A stretch of DNA of 64,000 nt from Halomonas fontilapidosi (GCF_014192285.1 NZ_JACHXQ010000003.1:186001-250000), one strand, 5' to 3'. Shown: positions 23,524-34,818, counted from the first letter of the stretch. Program-made: numbers and translations. Notes: generated from the letters alone by a model not told the origin.

Positions 23524-24639
23524 TTATTTCAGCAGCTTGGCGGGTTCGACATACTCCAGACCAAAGGCCTCGGCCACCGCCTTATAGGTTACCTGGCCCT
23601 CATGGACGTTGAGGCCGGCGGCGAAGTGAGCGTCGTCGGCCAGGGCCTGCTTCCAGCCCTTGTCGGCCAGCGCCGTGACGAAGGGCATGGTGGCGTTGGT
23701 CAGCGCCTGGGTGGAGGTGCGCGCCACGGCGCCGGGCATGTTGGCCACGCAGTAGTGCACGACCCCGTCGACGATGTAGGTCGGGTCGGTATGGGTGGTG
23801 GCCCGGCTGGTCTCGAAGCAGCCGCCCTGGTCGATCGCCACGTCCACCAGCACGCTGCCGGGCTTCATCTCGGCCAGCATCTCGCGGGTGATCAGCTTGG
23901 GCGCGGCGGCGCCCGGGATCAGCACGGCCCCCACGATCAGGTCGCACTCGCGCACCGCTTCGTCGATGGCATCCGCGGTGGAGAAGACTGTCTTCATGCG
24001 GCCCTGGTAGCGGTCGTCCAGGGTCTCGAGACGCGGTATCGACTTGTCGAGCACCGTGACCTCGGCGCCGAGGCCCAGCGCCATGCGGGCGGCATTCTCG
24101 CCCACCACGCCGCCGCCAATCACGGCCACCTTGGCCGGCGCCACCCCGGGCACCCCAGGCAGCAGCACACCGGAGCCGCCCTGGGCCTTCTCCAAACTGT
24201 GGGCACCGGCCTGGATGGCCATGCGCCCAGCCACGGTGCTCATCGGCGCCAGCAGCGGCAGGCCACCCTGGCGGTCGGTGACGGTCTCGTAGGCGATGCA
24301 GGTGGCGCCGCTCTCCATCAGGCCGCGGGTCAACGACGCTTCGGCGGCCAGGTGCAGGTAGGTGAAGAGCGTCTGACCGGTCTTGAGGCGCGCGACCTCC
24401 TCGGCCTGCGGCTCCTTGACCTTGAGGATCAGCTCGGCAGCGTCCCAGACCTTGGCCACGTCGGCCTCGAGGCGGGCGCCGGCGGCCTCATAGGCGGCAT
24501 CCGCAAAGCCGGCACCCTCGCCGGCCCCGGCCTGGACGGTGACCGTGTGGCCACGGCCGACCAGCTCCCGAGCGCCGGTGGGCGTCAGGGCGACACGATA
24601 TTCGTGATTCTTGATTTCCTTGGGCACGGCGATCTGCAT
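23524..24639 (-). CDS. ald: Alanine dehydrogenase
   Basis: NAD-dependent reversible deamination of L-alanine to pyruvate and ammonia. 371 residues, exactly the family length, from ATG 24637-24639 ([20 protein letters not shown]) with AGGAG upstream. Substrate-site segments ILKVKEP and FTYLHLAAE, the nucleotide loop [17 protein letters not shown] and the catalytic [12 protein letters not shown] are all present. Its upstream region is AT-rich and includes a perfect TTGACA (minus strand, 24734-24739), but no matching -10 at usual spacing was found. Confidence 0.96.
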   Translation of the reverse strand: MQIAVPKEIKNHEYRVALTPTGARELVGRGHTVTVQAGAGEGAGFADAAYEAAGARLEADVAKVWDAAELILKVKEPQAEEVARLKTGQTLFTYLHLAAEASLTRGLMESGATCIAYETVTDRQGGLPLLAPMSTVAGRMAIQAGAHSLEKAQGGSGVLLPGVPGVAPAKVAVIGGGVVGENAARMALGLGAEVTVLDKSIPRLETLDDRYQGRMKTVFSTADAIDEAVRECDLIVGAVLIPGAAAPKLITREMLAEMKPGSVLVDVAIDQGGCFETSRATTHTDPTYIVDGVVHYCVANMPGAVARTSTQALTNATMPFVTALADKGWKQALADDAHFAAGLNVHEGQVTYKAVAEAFGLEYVEPAKLLK

Positions 24640-24858
24640 GGTGTTCTCCTGGGCTGTTATTGGGTGGCTTTCCTGCCCATTACAGCACAGGCAGTCCATA
24701 AACGAAGAGCCCACGAGAAAGAACGAAAAATATTGTCAACGATGGACTTATTTGCCAGAAATCCTTCTTTCAGGAAACGGCCGGGCAGAAAACCCTGCCA
24801 GGACGTCCCGAGGCAGCGGGCCGGTCGGCGTGCAGAAACCGTCAGGCGTCGATCCGTC

Positions 24859-25179
24859 TCAGGCCTCTCGGCGGGTGCCACAGTTCCAGCAGGTATCGAA
24901 AACGCCGTCGAGGGGCTCTCCACACCCGGGGCAGGTCCAGCTGGCGCGGTCACTGGTCCCTTCCAGGGACTGGCGAATCAGCGCCTCGGCTCGCGCGAGG
25001 TTGTGGGGCGCCACCCACACCTCTGGCTCACACTCGCCCAGCGGCAACTCGCCAGCGCCTCCGGCCAGGGTCAGGTTATGCAGCTCCGCGGGGATCCCGG
25101 CGGCGGTCAGCACGTTGTGCACGTGACTGACCAGCAGCGCGTTGGAATGGGCGAAGGCGCGAACGTAACCGGGAAGCAT
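24859..25179 (-). CDS. DUF2007 / zinc-ribbon small protein
   Basis: 106 residues with two parts. Residues ~1-72 resemble DUF2007 (often called putative signal-transducing protein) in the pattern AHSNALLVSHVHNVLTAAGI and PEVWVAPHNLARAEALI. Residues ~80-102 form a zinc ribbon with CPGCG and CWNCG. Function is unknown. It is seven bases downstream of rlmI on the same strand and so probably co-expressed with it. Confidence 0.82.
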   Translation of the reverse strand: MLPGYVRAFAHSNALLVSHVHNVLTAAGIPAELHNLTLAGGAGELPLGECEPEVWVAPHNLARAEALIRQSLEGTSDRASWTCPGCGEPLDGVFDTCWNCGTRREA

Positions 25180-25185
25180 CGCGCC

Positions 25186-26382
25186 CTAGTCCCGAAAGAC
25201 GCGCACGCCCAGCGCCTTGAGGTAGGAGGTCTCGGGAATCGCCGGATGAACGGGGTGATCGGGGCCCTGATGCCCCTGGAAGAGGATCTGGCCCTGGCGG
25301 TCCTGGTGGCGCACCGCCCCGCGCACCACGTCCACCAGGCGCTCAGGGGCCAGGTGCATGGAACAGGAGGCGGAGAGCAGCAGGCCGTCGCGCCCCAGCA
25401 GGCGCATCGCCTCGCGGTTCAGCTTGCCATAGGCACGCTCGCCGTTGGGGATGTCCTTGCGCTTGCGGATGAAGGCGGGCGGGTCGAGGATTACCATGTC
25501 GAACTCCTCACCCTCCGCCTTGAGGGCGGCGAGGACCTCGAAGGCATCGCCCTCGCCCACCGCCACCTGCTCGTGCACCCCGTTCAAGGCGGCGTTCTCG
25601 GCGACCCGCTCGAGTGCCGCGCCGGAGGCATCCACGCACAGCACCTCGCGAGCGCCATTGGCCGCGGCCTGAACGCCCCAGCCACCCACATAGCTGAACA
25701 GGTCCAGTACTCGCTTGCCGGCCACCAGGCCATTGAGCCAGGCCCGATTGACGCGATGATCGTAGAACCAGCCGGTCTTCTGGCCATCGAGCACCGGCGC
25801 CACGAACTGCACGCCGTTCTCCTCCAGCAGCACCGGGTCGGGAAGCGTGCCCTTGACGACCTCAACGCCGCCCTCGAGCCCCTCCTGACGACGTCCGCTG
25901 GTGTCGTTGCGGAAGACCACAGCAGCGGGCGAGAGCACCTTGTCCAGGGCATCCAGCAGCTCATCGGCAACGGCCTGCATGCCGGCGGTGTTGAGCTGCA
26001 CGACCAGCACGTCACCGAAGCGGTCGATGACTAGCCCCGGCAGCAGGTCGCCTTCACCGTGCACCAGTCGATAGAAGGGCTTGTCGAAGAGGCGCTGGCG
26101 CAGCGCCAGTGCCTGGTTGAGGCGGTGCACCAGCAGTGAGCGGTCGAGCCCCTGGGCAGGGTCGCGGGAGACCATCCTCGCGCAGATCAGCGAGTGCGGA
26201 TTGACATAGGCCACGCCCAAAGCCTTGCCATTGGCGGCCTCGACCACCACCTGGGTTCCGGCCTCACACGCCTTGATCGGCGTGGCCTGGATGTCGATCT
26301 CGTTGGAGTAGAGCCACAGGTGGCCGGCCTTGAGGCGACGGTCGGCGTTCTTCTTCAGGCGCAGTGAGGGAATGGCGGTCAT
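25186..26382 (-). CDS. rlmI: 23S rRNA m5C1962 methyltransferase
   Basis: Class I SAM-dependent RNA methyltransferase, 398 residues. An N-terminal PUA-type domain (PSLRLKKNADRRLKAGHLWL) is followed by the catalytic domain with VLDLFSYVGGWGVQAA (SAM loop), CVDASGAALE, MVILDPPAFIRKRKD and the late SCSMHL, where the catalytic cysteine region is expected. The final GVRVFRD ends much as in family members. Upstream of the DUF2007 gene and downstream of mutM. Confidence 0.92.
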   Translation of the reverse strand: MTAIPSLRLKKNADRRLKAGHLWLYSNEIDIQATPIKACEAGTQVVVEAANGKALGVAYVNPHSLICARMVSRDPAQGLDRSLLVHRLNQALALRQRLFDKPFYRLVHGEGDLLPGLVIDRFGDVLVVQLNTAGMQAVADELLDALDKVLSPAAVVFRNDTSGRRQEGLEGGVEVVKGTLPDPVLLEENGVQFVAPVLDGQKTGWFYDHRVNRAWLNGLVAGKRVLDLFSYVGGWGVQAAANGAREVLCVDASGAALERVAENAALNGVHEQVAVGEGDAFEVLAALKAEGEEFDMVILDPPAFIRKRKDIPNGERAYGKLNREAMRLLGRDGLLLSASCSMHLAPERLVDVVRGAVRHQDRQGQILFQGHQGPDHPVHPAIPETSYLKALGVRVFRD

Positions 26383-26434
26383 GGCAGGATCTCGTAAAGG
26401 GGTGTGAGGGGGCGCCGACGAAGCCTCGCCGCCG

Positions 26435-27259
26435 TCAGGTCTGGCAATGGCCGCAGAACACGCTGGCCCGCTGGCCCAGAGTGATCAGGCGCAGCTCGGC
26501 GCCACAGCGGCGGCAGGGCTGACCGTCGCGCCCGTAGACATTGAGGCGCTGCTTGAAGTAGCCCGGCTCGCCGGTGCCGCCCACGAAGTCGCGCAGGGTA
26601 GTCCCCCCTTGGGTGATGGCGGCGGCCAGCACCTCGCGCACCGCCGCCGCCAGCCGCACGTAGCGTGCACGCGAGATGCGCCCAGCGGCCCGCCGTGGGT
26701 CGATGCCGGCCAGGAACAGCGCCTCGGCGGCATAAATGTTACCAACCCCCACGACCACGGCGTTATCCATGAGGAAGGGCTTCACCGCCAGGCGGCGGCC
26801 GCGAGAACGCGCGAAGAGGCGCTCTCCGCCGAAGGCTTCAGAGAGCGGCTCCGGGCCCAGACGCGCCAGTCGCGGGTCCTGCTCCGCGCTACCGGCCAGC
26901 CAGTCGACGAAGCCGAAGCGGCGCGGGTCGTGATAGCGCAGGATGGCACCGTCGTCGAGCACCAGGTCGAGATGGTCGTGCTTCTTCGGCAGCTCGCCCA
27001 GGCGGGCGATGCGCAGGCTGCCAGACATGCCCAGATGCCAGAGCAGCGTACCGGACGCCTCGCCCTCGAGCGGCAGCAGCAGATACTTCGCGCGCCGGGC
27101 CAGTTCGCAGATGCGCGCCCCGACCAGCCGCTCGACGAGATCCGCCGGCACCGGCACGCGCAAACGCGCCTGGCGAACGATCACCTCGGTGATCTCGCGA
27201 CCCTCCACGTGAGGGGCGATACCACGGCGGGTGGTCTCGACTTCGGGCAACTCGGGCAT
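26435..27259 (-). CDS. mutM: Formamidopyrimidine-DNA glycosylase
   Basis: Base-excision repair glycosylase/AP lyase that removes 8-oxoguanine and formamidopyrimidines. 274 residues. The catalytic N-terminus [13 protein letters not shown] (Pro after the initiator Met) is intact. The helix-two-turn-helix region includes [19 protein letters not shown] and the C-terminal zinc finger has two Cys pairs (CRRC, CGHC). It lies downstream of rpmG and is separated from it by a terminator-like hairpin. Confidence 0.97.
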   Translation of the reverse strand: MPELPEVETTRRGIAPHVEGREITEVIVRQARLRVPVPADLVERLVGARICELARRAKYLLLPLEGEASGTLLWHLGMSGSLRIARLGELPKKHDHLDLVLDDGAILRYHDPRRFGFVDWLAGSAEQDPRLARLGPEPLSEAFGGERLFARSRGRRLAVKPFLMDNAVVVGVGNIYAAEALFLAGIDPRRAAGRISRARYVRLAAAVREVLAAAITQGGTTLRDFVGGTGEPGYFKQRLNVYGRDGQPCRRCGAELRLITLGQRASVFCGHCQT

Positions 27260-27288
27260 GGGCTCGTCCGGCGGGGCAAAATACGCAA

Positions 27289-27312
27289 GAACCCGGCCAT
27301 CGGACCGGGTTC
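27289..27312 (-). terminator. rpmB-rpmG terminator
   Basis: 8-bp stem GAACCCGG / CCGGGTTC with an 8-base loop, 40 bp past the rpmG stop on the minus strand. It is followed by TTGCGTATTTTG, moderately T-rich. It probably reduces read-through from the ribosomal operon into mutM. Confidence 0.7.
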
Positions 27313-27352
27313 AGGCTGACAGGCTTCTGCCTGCGGCGGAAGCGACCAAGAC

Positions 27353-27508
27353 TTACTTGATCTTGCCTTCCTTGTACATCACGTGCTGACGGACGACCGG
27401 GTCGAACATCTTCTTTTCGAGCTTGTCCGGCGTGTTCCGCTTGTTCTTGTCGGTCGTGTAGAAGTGACCGGTACCGGCACTGGAAATCATTCTGATCTTG
27501 TCACGCAT
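27353..27508 (-). CDS. rpmG: 50S ribosomal protein L33
   Basis: 51-residue large-subunit protein, found by translating the minus strand from ATG 27506-27508 to TAA 27353-27355. It begins [19 protein letters not shown] and ends MYKEGKIK, which matches L33 end to end. This is the cysteine-free L33 type (no CxxC pairs), the form that does not need zinc. Lies 26 bp after rpmB in the standard rpmB-rpmG pair. Confidence 0.97.
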   Translation of the reverse strand: MRDKIRMISSAGTGHFYTTDKNKRNTPDKLEKKMFDPVVRQHVMYKEGKIK

Positions 27509-27534
27509 GACGAATCTCTCCCCTGGAAAATCGC

Positions 27535-27771
27535 TTAGACGGCTTCGCCGCGCTTGCGGATGTCGCCGAGCACCGCTTCGATGCCCTTCTTGTCGATGAT
27601 GCGCATGCCCTTGGAGGAGACGCGCAGCTTGACGAAGCGCTTCTCGGACTCCACCCAGAAACGGTGGGAATGCAGGTTCGGCACGAAACGACGACGCGTC
27701 TTGCGCTGGGAGTGTGAAACGTTGTTACCAGTCACCGGGCGCTTGCCGGTAACCTGACATACTTTGGACAT
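27535..27771 (-). CDS. rpmB: 50S ribosomal protein L28
   Basis: 78 residues from ATG 27769-27771 ([20 protein letters not shown]). The conserved L28 motifs [19 protein letters not shown] and [15 protein letters not shown] are present. First gene of the rpmB-rpmG operon, with a leader of about 105 nt from the candidate promoter. Confidence 0.97.
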   Translation of the reverse strand: MSKVCQVTGKRPVTGNNVSHSQRKTRRRFVPNLHSHRFWVESEKRFVKLRVSSKGMRIIDKKGIEAVLGDIRKRGEAV

Positions 27772-27881
27772 GAGAGCCTCCAACCGCTTGGCCAGGCGTT
27801 TATACCTGAGTGTTCAAAACCTGTCGGGCAAACCGGGACGACCCCGTTGTCATTTGACCCAAGGGAATTCAAAGGCTGCAC

Positions 27882-27910
27882 TTTATACCAGAGACCGCCG
27901 CATTCGGCAA
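27882..27910 (-). promoter_or_regulatory. Candidate sigma-70 promoter for rpmB-rpmG
   Basis: TTGCCG (27905-27910), a 17-base spacer and TATAAA (27882-27887) on the minus strand. The -10 context TGGTATAAAG is identical over ten bases to that of the rpsB promoter at 5823-5832, which supports both as real ribosomal-protein promoters. Confidence 0.65.
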
Positions 27911-28070
27911 GCGACGCGGCGACAATCCGACGGGGCGTGGCATGGCCCGCAACGCACCTCGGAAGGCGTAGCGGACAACGATGACAGGCGGGTGGCCCTT
28001 ACCAAGGGGCCCAGCGCAGCCGGTGGCGTATTGTAGCCGGCCAGGCGCGGTTTTCCTATCCATCCAGCCG

Positions 28071-28745
28071 TTACAGCCATCCCCGCTCCGCGAAGGAGAC
28101 CACCTCCCCGTCGCCCACCACGAAGTGGTCCAGCACGCGCACCTCGAAGAGCGCGAGCGCCTCGCGAAGGCGGTCGGTGATGCGTCGGTCCGCATCGGAA
28201 GGCTCGGCCACGCCGGAGGGGTGATTGTGGGCGAAGATGATGGCGCCGGCGCCGAGTTCCAGGGCGCGACGAGCCACTTCACGAGGATAGACCGAGGCGC
28301 TGTCCAGGGTGCCGCGAAACAGCGACTCGTAGCGGATCACCCGATGCTGGCTGTCGAGGAACAGCGCGGCAAACTCCTCGTGGCCGAGATGGCGCAGCTG
28401 GGCGGCGAGGTAGGCGCGCACCAGCGAGGGGGAGGTCAGCGCGTCGCCACGGTTCAACTGGCTGGCGAGATGCCGCCGAGACAGCTCCAGGGTGGCCTGG
28501 AGCTGAACAAACTTGGCCATTCCCATGCCACGCTGGGCACAGAAGCGCGCCTGGTCGGCCTCGAGCAACTGGCGAAGCCCACCGAAGGCCGATAGCAGAT
28601 CCCTGGCCAGGTCCACCGCCGAACGCCCCTCGACGCCGACACGCAGAAAGATCGCCAGCAGTTCGGCATCGGAGAGCGCCTCCACACCCAGCGCCAGCAG
28701 TTTCTCCCGGGGTCGCTCCCCCTCCGGCCAGTCCCGAATCGACAT
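28071..28745 (-). CDS. radC: RadC family JAMM/MPN-domain protein
   Basis: 224 residues from ATG 28743-28745 ([17 protein letters not shown]). An N-terminal helix-hairpin-helix-like part is followed by a JAMM metal site: [16 protein letters not shown] carries the His pair and downstream Asp. Once linked to repair, but the role remains unclear. Divergent from coaBC; between them at 28770-28782 is the perfect 13-bp dyad TGACGT-C-ACGTCA. Confidence 0.93.
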   Translation of the reverse strand: MSIRDWPEGERPREKLLALGVEALSDAELLAIFLRVGVEGRSAVDLARDLLSAFGGLRQLLEADQARFCAQRGMGMAKFVQLQATLELSRRHLASQLNRGDALTSPSLVRAYLAAQLRHLGHEEFAALFLDSQHRVIRYESLFRGTLDSASVYPREVARRALELGAGAIIFAHNHPSGVAEPSDADRRITDRLREALALFEVRVLDHFVVGDGEVVSFAERGWL

Positions 28746-28860
28746 CCCTGCCTCCCTGCCCAACGCCCCTGACGTCACGTCAGTGTAGTCGGTCCGGCGG
28801 CTACGCAAGGTCGGGCACCGATGGTAAGGTAGGCAACCCGATTTCCGCTCGGATACCACC

Positions 28861-30150
28861 ATGTCATCACTGCCCGGCCCCGGAAACACCGCCCGACGGA
28901 GCGCCTCCCGACGCATACTGCTTGGCATCAGCGCCGGCATCGCTGCCTACAAGAGCGCTCAAATCGTCCGCCTGCTCACCCAGGCCGGCTGTGACGTGCG
29001 CGTAGTGATGACGCAGGGCGCCCAGGCCTTCATCACTCCGCTGACCTTGCAGGCGCTTAGTGGAGAAGCGGTGCGCACCTCGCTGCTCGACCCCGAAGCC
29101 GAGGCTGGCATGGGGCATATCGAGCTGGCGCGCTGGGCCGATACCATCCTGATTGCGCCGGCCACGGCGGACCTGATGGCGCGCCTCGCCCAGGGCCTGG
29201 CGGATGATCTGCTGACCACTCTGTGCCTGGCGAGCGAGGCGGAGAAAGTGATGGCCCCCGCCATGAATCAGGCCATGTGGCGCCACAAGGCCACGCAGCG
29301 CAACGCCCACCGGCTTGCCGAGGACGGCTGGCAATTGCTGGGGCCGGACAGCGGTGACCAGGCCTGCGGTGACGTGGGGCCGGGGCGCATGCTCGAGCCC
29401 GAGACGATCGTGGCGGCGCTGCTTTCCACGGCACCCGATGCCGCGCCGGCCGAGGCGAATGCATCCGGGGAGGCCGACGGCCTGACCATCACCATCACCG
29501 CCGGCCCCACGCAGGAGCCGCTCGACCCGGTGCGCTACCTCTCCAATCACAGCTCCGGCAAGATGGGCTTCGCTCTGGCCGCCAGCGCTGCCGCGCTGGG
29601 CGCTCGGGTGCGGCTAATCAGCGGCCCGGTCGGCCTGCCGACGCCGGAGGGCGTCGAACGTACCGACGTCGAGACCGCCCAGGAGATGCACGAGGCCGCC
29701 CAGCGGCTGGCCATCGACAGCGATATCTTCATCGGCTGCGCCGCCGTGGCCGACTACCGTGCCGAGGCGGCCGCCGAGCACAAGATCAAGAAGGTCGAGG
29801 GCGAGGAGGGGCTCATCCTGCGCCTGGTGAAGAACCCCGACGTCATCGCCGGTGTCGCCGCCCTCCCCGAGTCACAGCGTCCGCTGGTGGTAGGTTTCGC
29901 CGCCGAGACGCGCGACCTCGAGGCCTATGCTCGGGACAAGCTGACCCGCAAGGGGCTCGACATGATCGTCGCCAACGACGTCTCCCGAGCCGGCCTCGGC
30001 TTCGGCAGCGACGACAACGCCGCCCTGCTGCTATGGCGGGAAGGCGACGGGGAAGGCAGCGAGAGCCTCGCCCCCCAGCCCAAGGCACAGCTTGCCCAGG
30101 CGGTGATGCGCCGCGCGCTCTCCTGCCTGGCGTTCCATCACGCCCCCTGA
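28861..30150 (+). CDS. coaBC: Bifunctional phosphopantothenoylcysteine decarboxylase / phosphopantothenate-cysteine ligase
   Basis: Two consecutive steps of coenzyme A synthesis (Dfp). 429 residues. The FMN-dependent CoaC half has [37 protein letters not shown], the [10 protein letters not shown] flavin motif and GDVGPGRML. The CoaB half begins near residue 205 with [20 protein letters not shown] and includes KIKK, the lysine motif expected for cysteine ligation. First gene of coaBC-dut-algC-argB-slmA. Confidence 0.96.
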   Translation: MSSLPGPGNTARRSASRRILLGISAGIAAYKSAQIVRLLTQAGCDVRVVMTQGAQAFITPLTLQALSGEAVRTSLLDPEAEAGMGHIELARWADTILIAPATADLMARLAQGLADDLLTTLCLASEAEKVMAPAMNQAMWRHKATQRNAHRLAEDGWQLLGPDSGDQACGDVGPGRMLEPETIVAALLSTAPDAAPAEANASGEADGLTITITAGPTQEPLDPVRYLSNHSSGKMGFALAASAAALGARVRLISGPVGLPTPEGVERTDVETAQEMHEAAQRLAIDSDIFIGCAAVADYRAEAAAEHKIKKVEGEEGLILRLVKNPDVIAGVAALPESQRPLVVGFAAETRDLEAYARDKLTRKGLDMIVANDVSRAGLGFGSDDNAALLLWREGDGEGSESLAPQPKAQLAQAVMRRALSCLAFHHAP

Positions 30151-30171
30151 TACCGATCCCGAGGACCCCAG

Positions 30172-30639
30172 ATGCCCGTCCCTCCTGCTCGCCCGCGCCT
30201 CGCCGTCAAGCTGCTCGACGAGCGCTTGCGCGACTACCTGCCTCGATACGCCACCGACGGTTCTGCCGGCATGGACCTGCGTGCCCTGCTCGATGCCCCG
30301 CTGACCCTGGCACCCGGGCAGTGCGAGCTGGTGCGCACCGGGCTTGCCATCCACATTGCCGACCCGACCCTCGCCGGAATGATCCTGCCCCGCTCGGGAC
30401 TGGGTCACAAGCACGGTATCGTGCTCGGCAACCTGGTCGGCCTGATCGATTCCGACTATCAGGGTGAGCTGATGATCTCCACATGGAACCGTGGCAAGGC
30501 GCCCTTCACCCTCGAGCCTTTCGAGAAGCTGGCGCAGTATGTGCTCGTTCCCGTCGTACAGGCCGACCTCGAGATCGTCGACACCTTCGACACCAGCCTG
30601 CGCGGTGCCGGGGGCTTCGGTAGCTCCGGCCGTCACTGA
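30172..30639 (+). CDS. dut: Deoxyuridine 5'-triphosphate nucleotidohydrolase (dUTPase)
   Basis: Trimeric dUTPase that prevents uracil incorporation and supplies dUMP. 155 residues. Motifs I-V are visible: [48 protein letters not shown] and the C-terminal [10 protein letters not shown] arm. Lies 21 bp after coaBC. Confidence 0.97.
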   Translation: MPVPPARPRLAVKLLDERLRDYLPRYATDGSAGMDLRALLDAPLTLAPGQCELVRTGLAIHIADPTLAGMILPRSGLGHKHGIVLGNLVGLIDSDYQGELMISTWNRGKAPFTLEPFEKLAQYVLVPVVQADLEIVDTFDTSLRGAGGFGSSGRH

Positions 30640-30688
30640 CGGCCGGTGATGGACCCCGCGACGCGAGACTCCACACAGGAAAGATACC

Positions 30689-32086
30689 ATGACCCAAGAC
30701 GCCAGCCAGGCAGTCCCCGCCTCCATCTTCCGCGCCTACGACATTCGCGGCATCGTCGACGACACCCTGAGCGAGACGAGCGTCGCGCAGATCGGTCATG
30801 CCATCGGCAGCGAGGCCCAGTCGCGCGGCGAGTTCACCGTGGTCGTCGCCCGCGACGGTCGCCTCTCCGGCCCACGCCTGCTGGCCGCCCTGACGCGTGG
30901 CCTCATGACCTCGGGTTGCGACGTCATCGATATCGGCATGGTGCCCACCCCGGTGCTCTACTTCGCCACCCACGTGCTCGACGGCACGACCTCGGGCGTG
31001 ATGGTCACCGGCAGCCACAACCCGCCGAACTACAACGGCTTCAAGATCGTGCTGGGCGGCGAGACGCTCTCCGGCGACGCCATCACCGCGCTGCATACGC
31101 GCCTGACGAACGGCGAACTCAGCGACGGCCAGGGCAGCATGCGTCAGGAGGACGTACGTGACGCCTATCTAGCCCGCATCCTCGGCGATGTCACGCTCGA
31201 CCGTCCGCTCAAGGCGGTGGTCGATTGCGGCAACGGCGTCGCCGGCGAACTGGGCCCGGCACTGGTCGAGCGCCTCGGGGCCGAGACCCTACCGCTGTTC
31301 GCCGAGATCGACGGCACCTTCCCCAACCATCATCCGGATCCGGGCAAGCCCGAAAACCTCCAGGACCTGATTCGCACCGTGCAGGAGAGCGGGGCGGACA
31401 TCGGCCTGGCCTTTGACGGCGACGGCGACCGACTCGGCGTGATCACGCCGAGCGGCAAGCTGATCTATCCCGACCATCTGCTGATGGCCTTCGCCGAGGA
31501 CATGCTGTCGCGCAATCGCGACGCCCGGGTGATCTTCGATGTCAAGTGCACCGGCAATCTGACCCGGGTCATCGAGGAAGCCGGCGGCACACCGGAGATG
31601 TGGCGCACCGGGCATTCGCTGATCAAGGCGCGCATGAAGGAGACCGGCGCCCTGCTGGCCGGCGAGATGAGCGGTCACATCTTCTTCAAGGAGCGCTGGT
31701 ACGGCTTCGACGACGGCCTGTACGCCGCCGCCCGCCTGCTGGAAATCCTCTCGAAGCAGGCCGACGATGCCGATAGCTTCTTCGCCCGCTACCCCCAGGA
31801 CGTCGGCACCCCGGAGATCAACATCACGGTCACCGACGAGAGCAAGTTCGCGCTGGTGGAGCGGCTGGCCCGAGAGGGCGACTTCGGCGAGGACGGCGTC
31901 AAGACGACCCTGGATGGCATCCGCGTCGACTATCCGGACGGCTGGGGCCTGTGCCGCGCCTCCAACACCACGCCGGTGCTGGTGCTGCGCTTCGAGGGCA
32001 AGGACGACGCTGCCCTAGCCCGCATCCGCGGGCGCTTCGCCGACGCCCTCACCCAGGTGTCACCCGACCTCGAACTGCCCCTTTGA
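30689..32086 (+). CDS. algC: Phosphomannomutase/phosphoglucomutase (AlgC type)
   Basis: 465-residue alpha-D-phosphohexomutase that interconverts hexose 6- and 1-phosphates for exopolysaccharide, LPS and glycan precursors. Phosphoserine loop VTGSHNPPNYNGFKI, metal loop FDGDGDRLGV, sugar-specificity loop GEMSGHIFFKERWYGFDDG and the phosphate-binding region RASNTTPVLVLRFE are intact. The position after dut and before argB matches Pseudomonas algC. Confidence 0.95.
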   Translation: MTQDASQAVPASIFRAYDIRGIVDDTLSETSVAQIGHAIGSEAQSRGEFTVVVARDGRLSGPRLLAALTRGLMTSGCDVIDIGMVPTPVLYFATHVLDGTTSGVMVTGSHNPPNYNGFKIVLGGETLSGDAITALHTRLTNGELSDGQGSMRQEDVRDAYLARILGDVTLDRPLKAVVDCGNGVAGELGPALVERLGAETLPLFAEIDGTFPNHHPDPGKPENLQDLIRTVQESGADIGLAFDGDGDRLGVITPSGKLIYPDHLLMAFAEDMLSRNRDARVIFDVKCTGNLTRVIEEAGGTPEMWRTGHSLIKARMKETGALLAGEMSGHIFFKERWYGFDDGLYAAARLLEILSKQADDADSFFARYPQDVGTPEINITVTDESKFALVERLAREGDFGEDGVKTTLDGIRVDYPDGWGLCRASNTTPVLVLRFEGKDDAALARIRGRFADALTQVSPDLELPL

Positions 32087-32105
32087 GGGGCAGTTCGCCG
32101 CATAG

Positions 32106-33044
<939 letters not shown>

Positions 33045-33087
33045 GCCTGCCGGCCCCGATCCACTCGACCGACAAGAACACAACGAC

Positions 33088-33699
33088 ATGACGCAGGAAA
33101 CACGTCCCCCCAATCGCCGCGAACAGATCCTGCAGGGCCTGGCGCTGATGCTGGAAGAGGATAGCGGCAAACGCATCACCGTGGCCGCCCTGGCACGCCA
33201 GGTCGGTGTCTCGGAGGCCGCGCTCTATCGCCACTTTCCCAGCAAGGCGCGCATGTTCGAGGGGCTGATCGCGTTCATCGAGGAGTCCCTCTTCGAGCGT
33301 ATCGGCCGCATCCTCGATGAGGTGCCGGAGGCGGTGCCGCGCTGCGGCCAGATCCTCACCCTGGTGCTGGCCTTCGCCGAGAAGAACCCGGGCCTCTCGC
33401 GCCTGCTGGGTGGCGATGCCCTGACCGGCGAGACGTCACGACTTCGTCTTCGCATCCACCAGCTCTTCGAGCGTCTCGAGACCCAGCTCAAGCAGGTGCT
33501 GCGTGAAGCGGAGCTGCGCGAAGGGCGCCGCCCCGCGCTGCCCGTGCCGGCGGCTGCCAACCTGCTGCTGGCCCATCTGGAGGGGCAGATCTCGCGCTAC
33601 GTGCGCAGCGACTTCCGCCACCGCCCCACCGAGCACTGGGACGACCAGTGGGCGCTGTTCTCGGCACAGCTGCTTCGGGAGAGCCCGCAGACGGCGTAG
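33088..33699 (+). CDS. slmA: Nucleoid occlusion factor SlmA (TetR family)
   Basis: 203-residue TetR-type DNA-binding protein that blocks FtsZ ring formation over unsegregated chromosome. The N-terminal helix-turn-helix is [21 protein letters not shown] (residues ~31-51), and the overall sequence follows SlmA ([19 protein letters not shown]). The place after coaBC-dut-algC-argB matches the dut-slmA neighbourhood in E. coli. No SlmA-binding site was searched. Confidence 0.93.
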   Translation: MTQETRPPNRREQILQGLALMLEEDSGKRITVAALARQVGVSEAALYRHFPSKARMFEGLIAFIEESLFERIGRILDEVPEAVPRCGQILTLVLAFAEKNPGLSRLLGGDALTGETSRLRLRIHQLFERLETQLKQVLREAELREGRRPALPVPAAANLLLAHLEGQISRYVRSDFRHRPTEHWDDQWALFSAQLLRESPQTA

Positions 33700-33733
33700 C
33701 GCGCCGAGCAAGGGCTCAAGGAGAACGTAAAAA

Positions 33734-33759
33734 GCCCCGCCGGCGGTCGCCGACGGGGC
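33734..33759. terminator. Bidirectional terminator between slmA and rpoH
   Basis: Stem GCCCCG-C-CGGC / GCCG-A-CGGGGC with loop GGTC and one mismatch. On the minus strand it is followed by TTTTTACGTT, a good T-run for rpoH; on the plus strand CCTCTCG follows, weaker for slmA. Confidence 0.82.
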
Positions 33760-33833
33760 CCTCTCGTCACTGTCTACTTTCCGCTTGCTACCTCGAGGCT
33801 AGGCGCCTGTCGCTCGGCGCTGCCCGCAGGGCG

Positions 33834-34700
33834 TCACGCCGCCATGGTATCGCCGATCTGCTGGCGAATCTTCTTCATGGCATTCTTCTCGAGCTGGCGG
33901 ATACGCTCGGCAGAAACGCCGTAGACGTCGGCCAACTCGTGCAGGGTGGCCTTGTCGTCTCCCAGCCAGCGGCGCTGCAGGATGTCCCGAGAGCGCTCAT
34001 CAAGGGCCGCCAGGGCCTGCTGAAGGCGGTGGGTGGCATCCTGCTCCCAGTCGCTGTCCTCGAGCTGGGTGGCCGGGTCTGCACTACTGTCATCGAGGAA
34101 GTGTACCGGCGCCTGATAGGCGGACTCCTCGTCTTCGCCCGGCGAGGCATCGAAACCGGCGTCGTGGGCCGACAGACGGCCCTCCATCTCGCGAACCACC
34201 TCGGGCTTGACGTCAAGATCCTTGGCGATGGCCTCGACCTCGTCGCTATTCAGCCAGGCCAGGCGCTTCTTGGCGCCCCGCAGGTTGAAGAACAATTTCC
34301 GCTGGGCCTTGGTGGTGGCGATCTTGACGATACGCCAGTTGCGCAGCACGAACTCGTGAATCTCGGCCTTGATCCAGTGCACGGCGAAGGAGACCAGCCG
34401 CACTCCCTGGTTAGGGTCGAAGCGCTTGACGGCCTTCATCAGACCGACGTTGCCTTCCTGGATGAGGTCGGCCTGAGGCAGCCCGTAGCCGGAGTAGCTG
34501 CGAGCGATGTAGACGACAAAGCGCAGATGCGAGAGCACCAGCCGGCGCGCCGACTCGAGGTCTCCCTCGTCGTGCAGACGGAAGGCCAGTTCGCGCTCCT
34601 CGTCGACGGTCAGCATCGGAATACCGTTGACCGCCTGAATGTAACCGTTCAGGTCATGACCCGGCGAGAGCTGACCCACCGGCAGAAGACTGGTGCTCAT
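33834..34700 (-). CDS. rpoH: RNA polymerase sigma factor RpoH (sigma-32)
   Basis: Heat-shock sigma factor directing transcription of chaperones and proteases. 288 residues from ATG 34698-34700 ([20 protein letters not shown]), with AAGGAGA ten bases upstream. Region 2 contains [19 protein letters not shown] and [18 protein letters not shown]. The RpoH box [15 protein letters not shown], specific for sigma-32, is present. Region 4 helix-turn-helix is [20 protein letters not shown]. Last gene after ftsY-ftsE-ftsX, as in many gammaproteobacteria, with its own promoter candidate. Confidence 0.97.
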   Translation of the reverse strand: MSTSLLPVGQLSPGHDLNGYIQAVNGIPMLTVDEERELAFRLHDEGDLESARRLVLSHLRFVVYIARSYSGYGLPQADLIQEGNVGLMKAVKRFDPNQGVRLVSFAVHWIKAEIHEFVLRNWRIVKIATTKAQRKLFFNLRGAKKRLAWLNSDEVEAIAKDLDVKPEVVREMEGRLSAHDAGFDASPGEDEESAYQAPVHFLDDSSADPATQLEDSDWEQDATHRLQQALAALDERSRDILQRRWLGDDKATLHELADVYGVSAERIRQLEKNAMKKIRQQIGDTMAA

Positions 34701-34749
34701 GTGCAGGTTGTCTCCTTCGAAACCCATAAGGCTGTGCATGGTTGCCGTA

Positions 34750-34777
34750 TAAGATGGTAAAGACCGATGAAAGTTCC
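34750..34777 (-). promoter_or_regulatory. Candidate sigma-E (RpoE) promoter of rpoH
   Basis: On the minus strand, a perfect GGAACTT (34771-34777) is followed after exactly 16 bases by TCTTA (34750-34754). This fits the extracytoplasmic sigma-E pattern (GGAACTT, 16, TCTGA-like) known for the rpoH P3 promoter of E. coli. The predicted leader is ~43 nt. Confidence 0.55.
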
Positions 34778-34818
34778 GGCCGATGCCCGATATCCCGTGG
34801 ATTCGTCCAACCCTCGGC

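Noticed and set aside
24640..24858. ald promoter based on the perfect TTGACA at 24734-24739
   Set aside because: The sequence at the right distance does not resemble a -10; recorded only in the ald entry.
23482..26034. 850-residue plus-strand frame across ald and rlmI
   Set aside because: It is antisense to three real minus-strand genes and to the intergenic region; no motif or plausible start.
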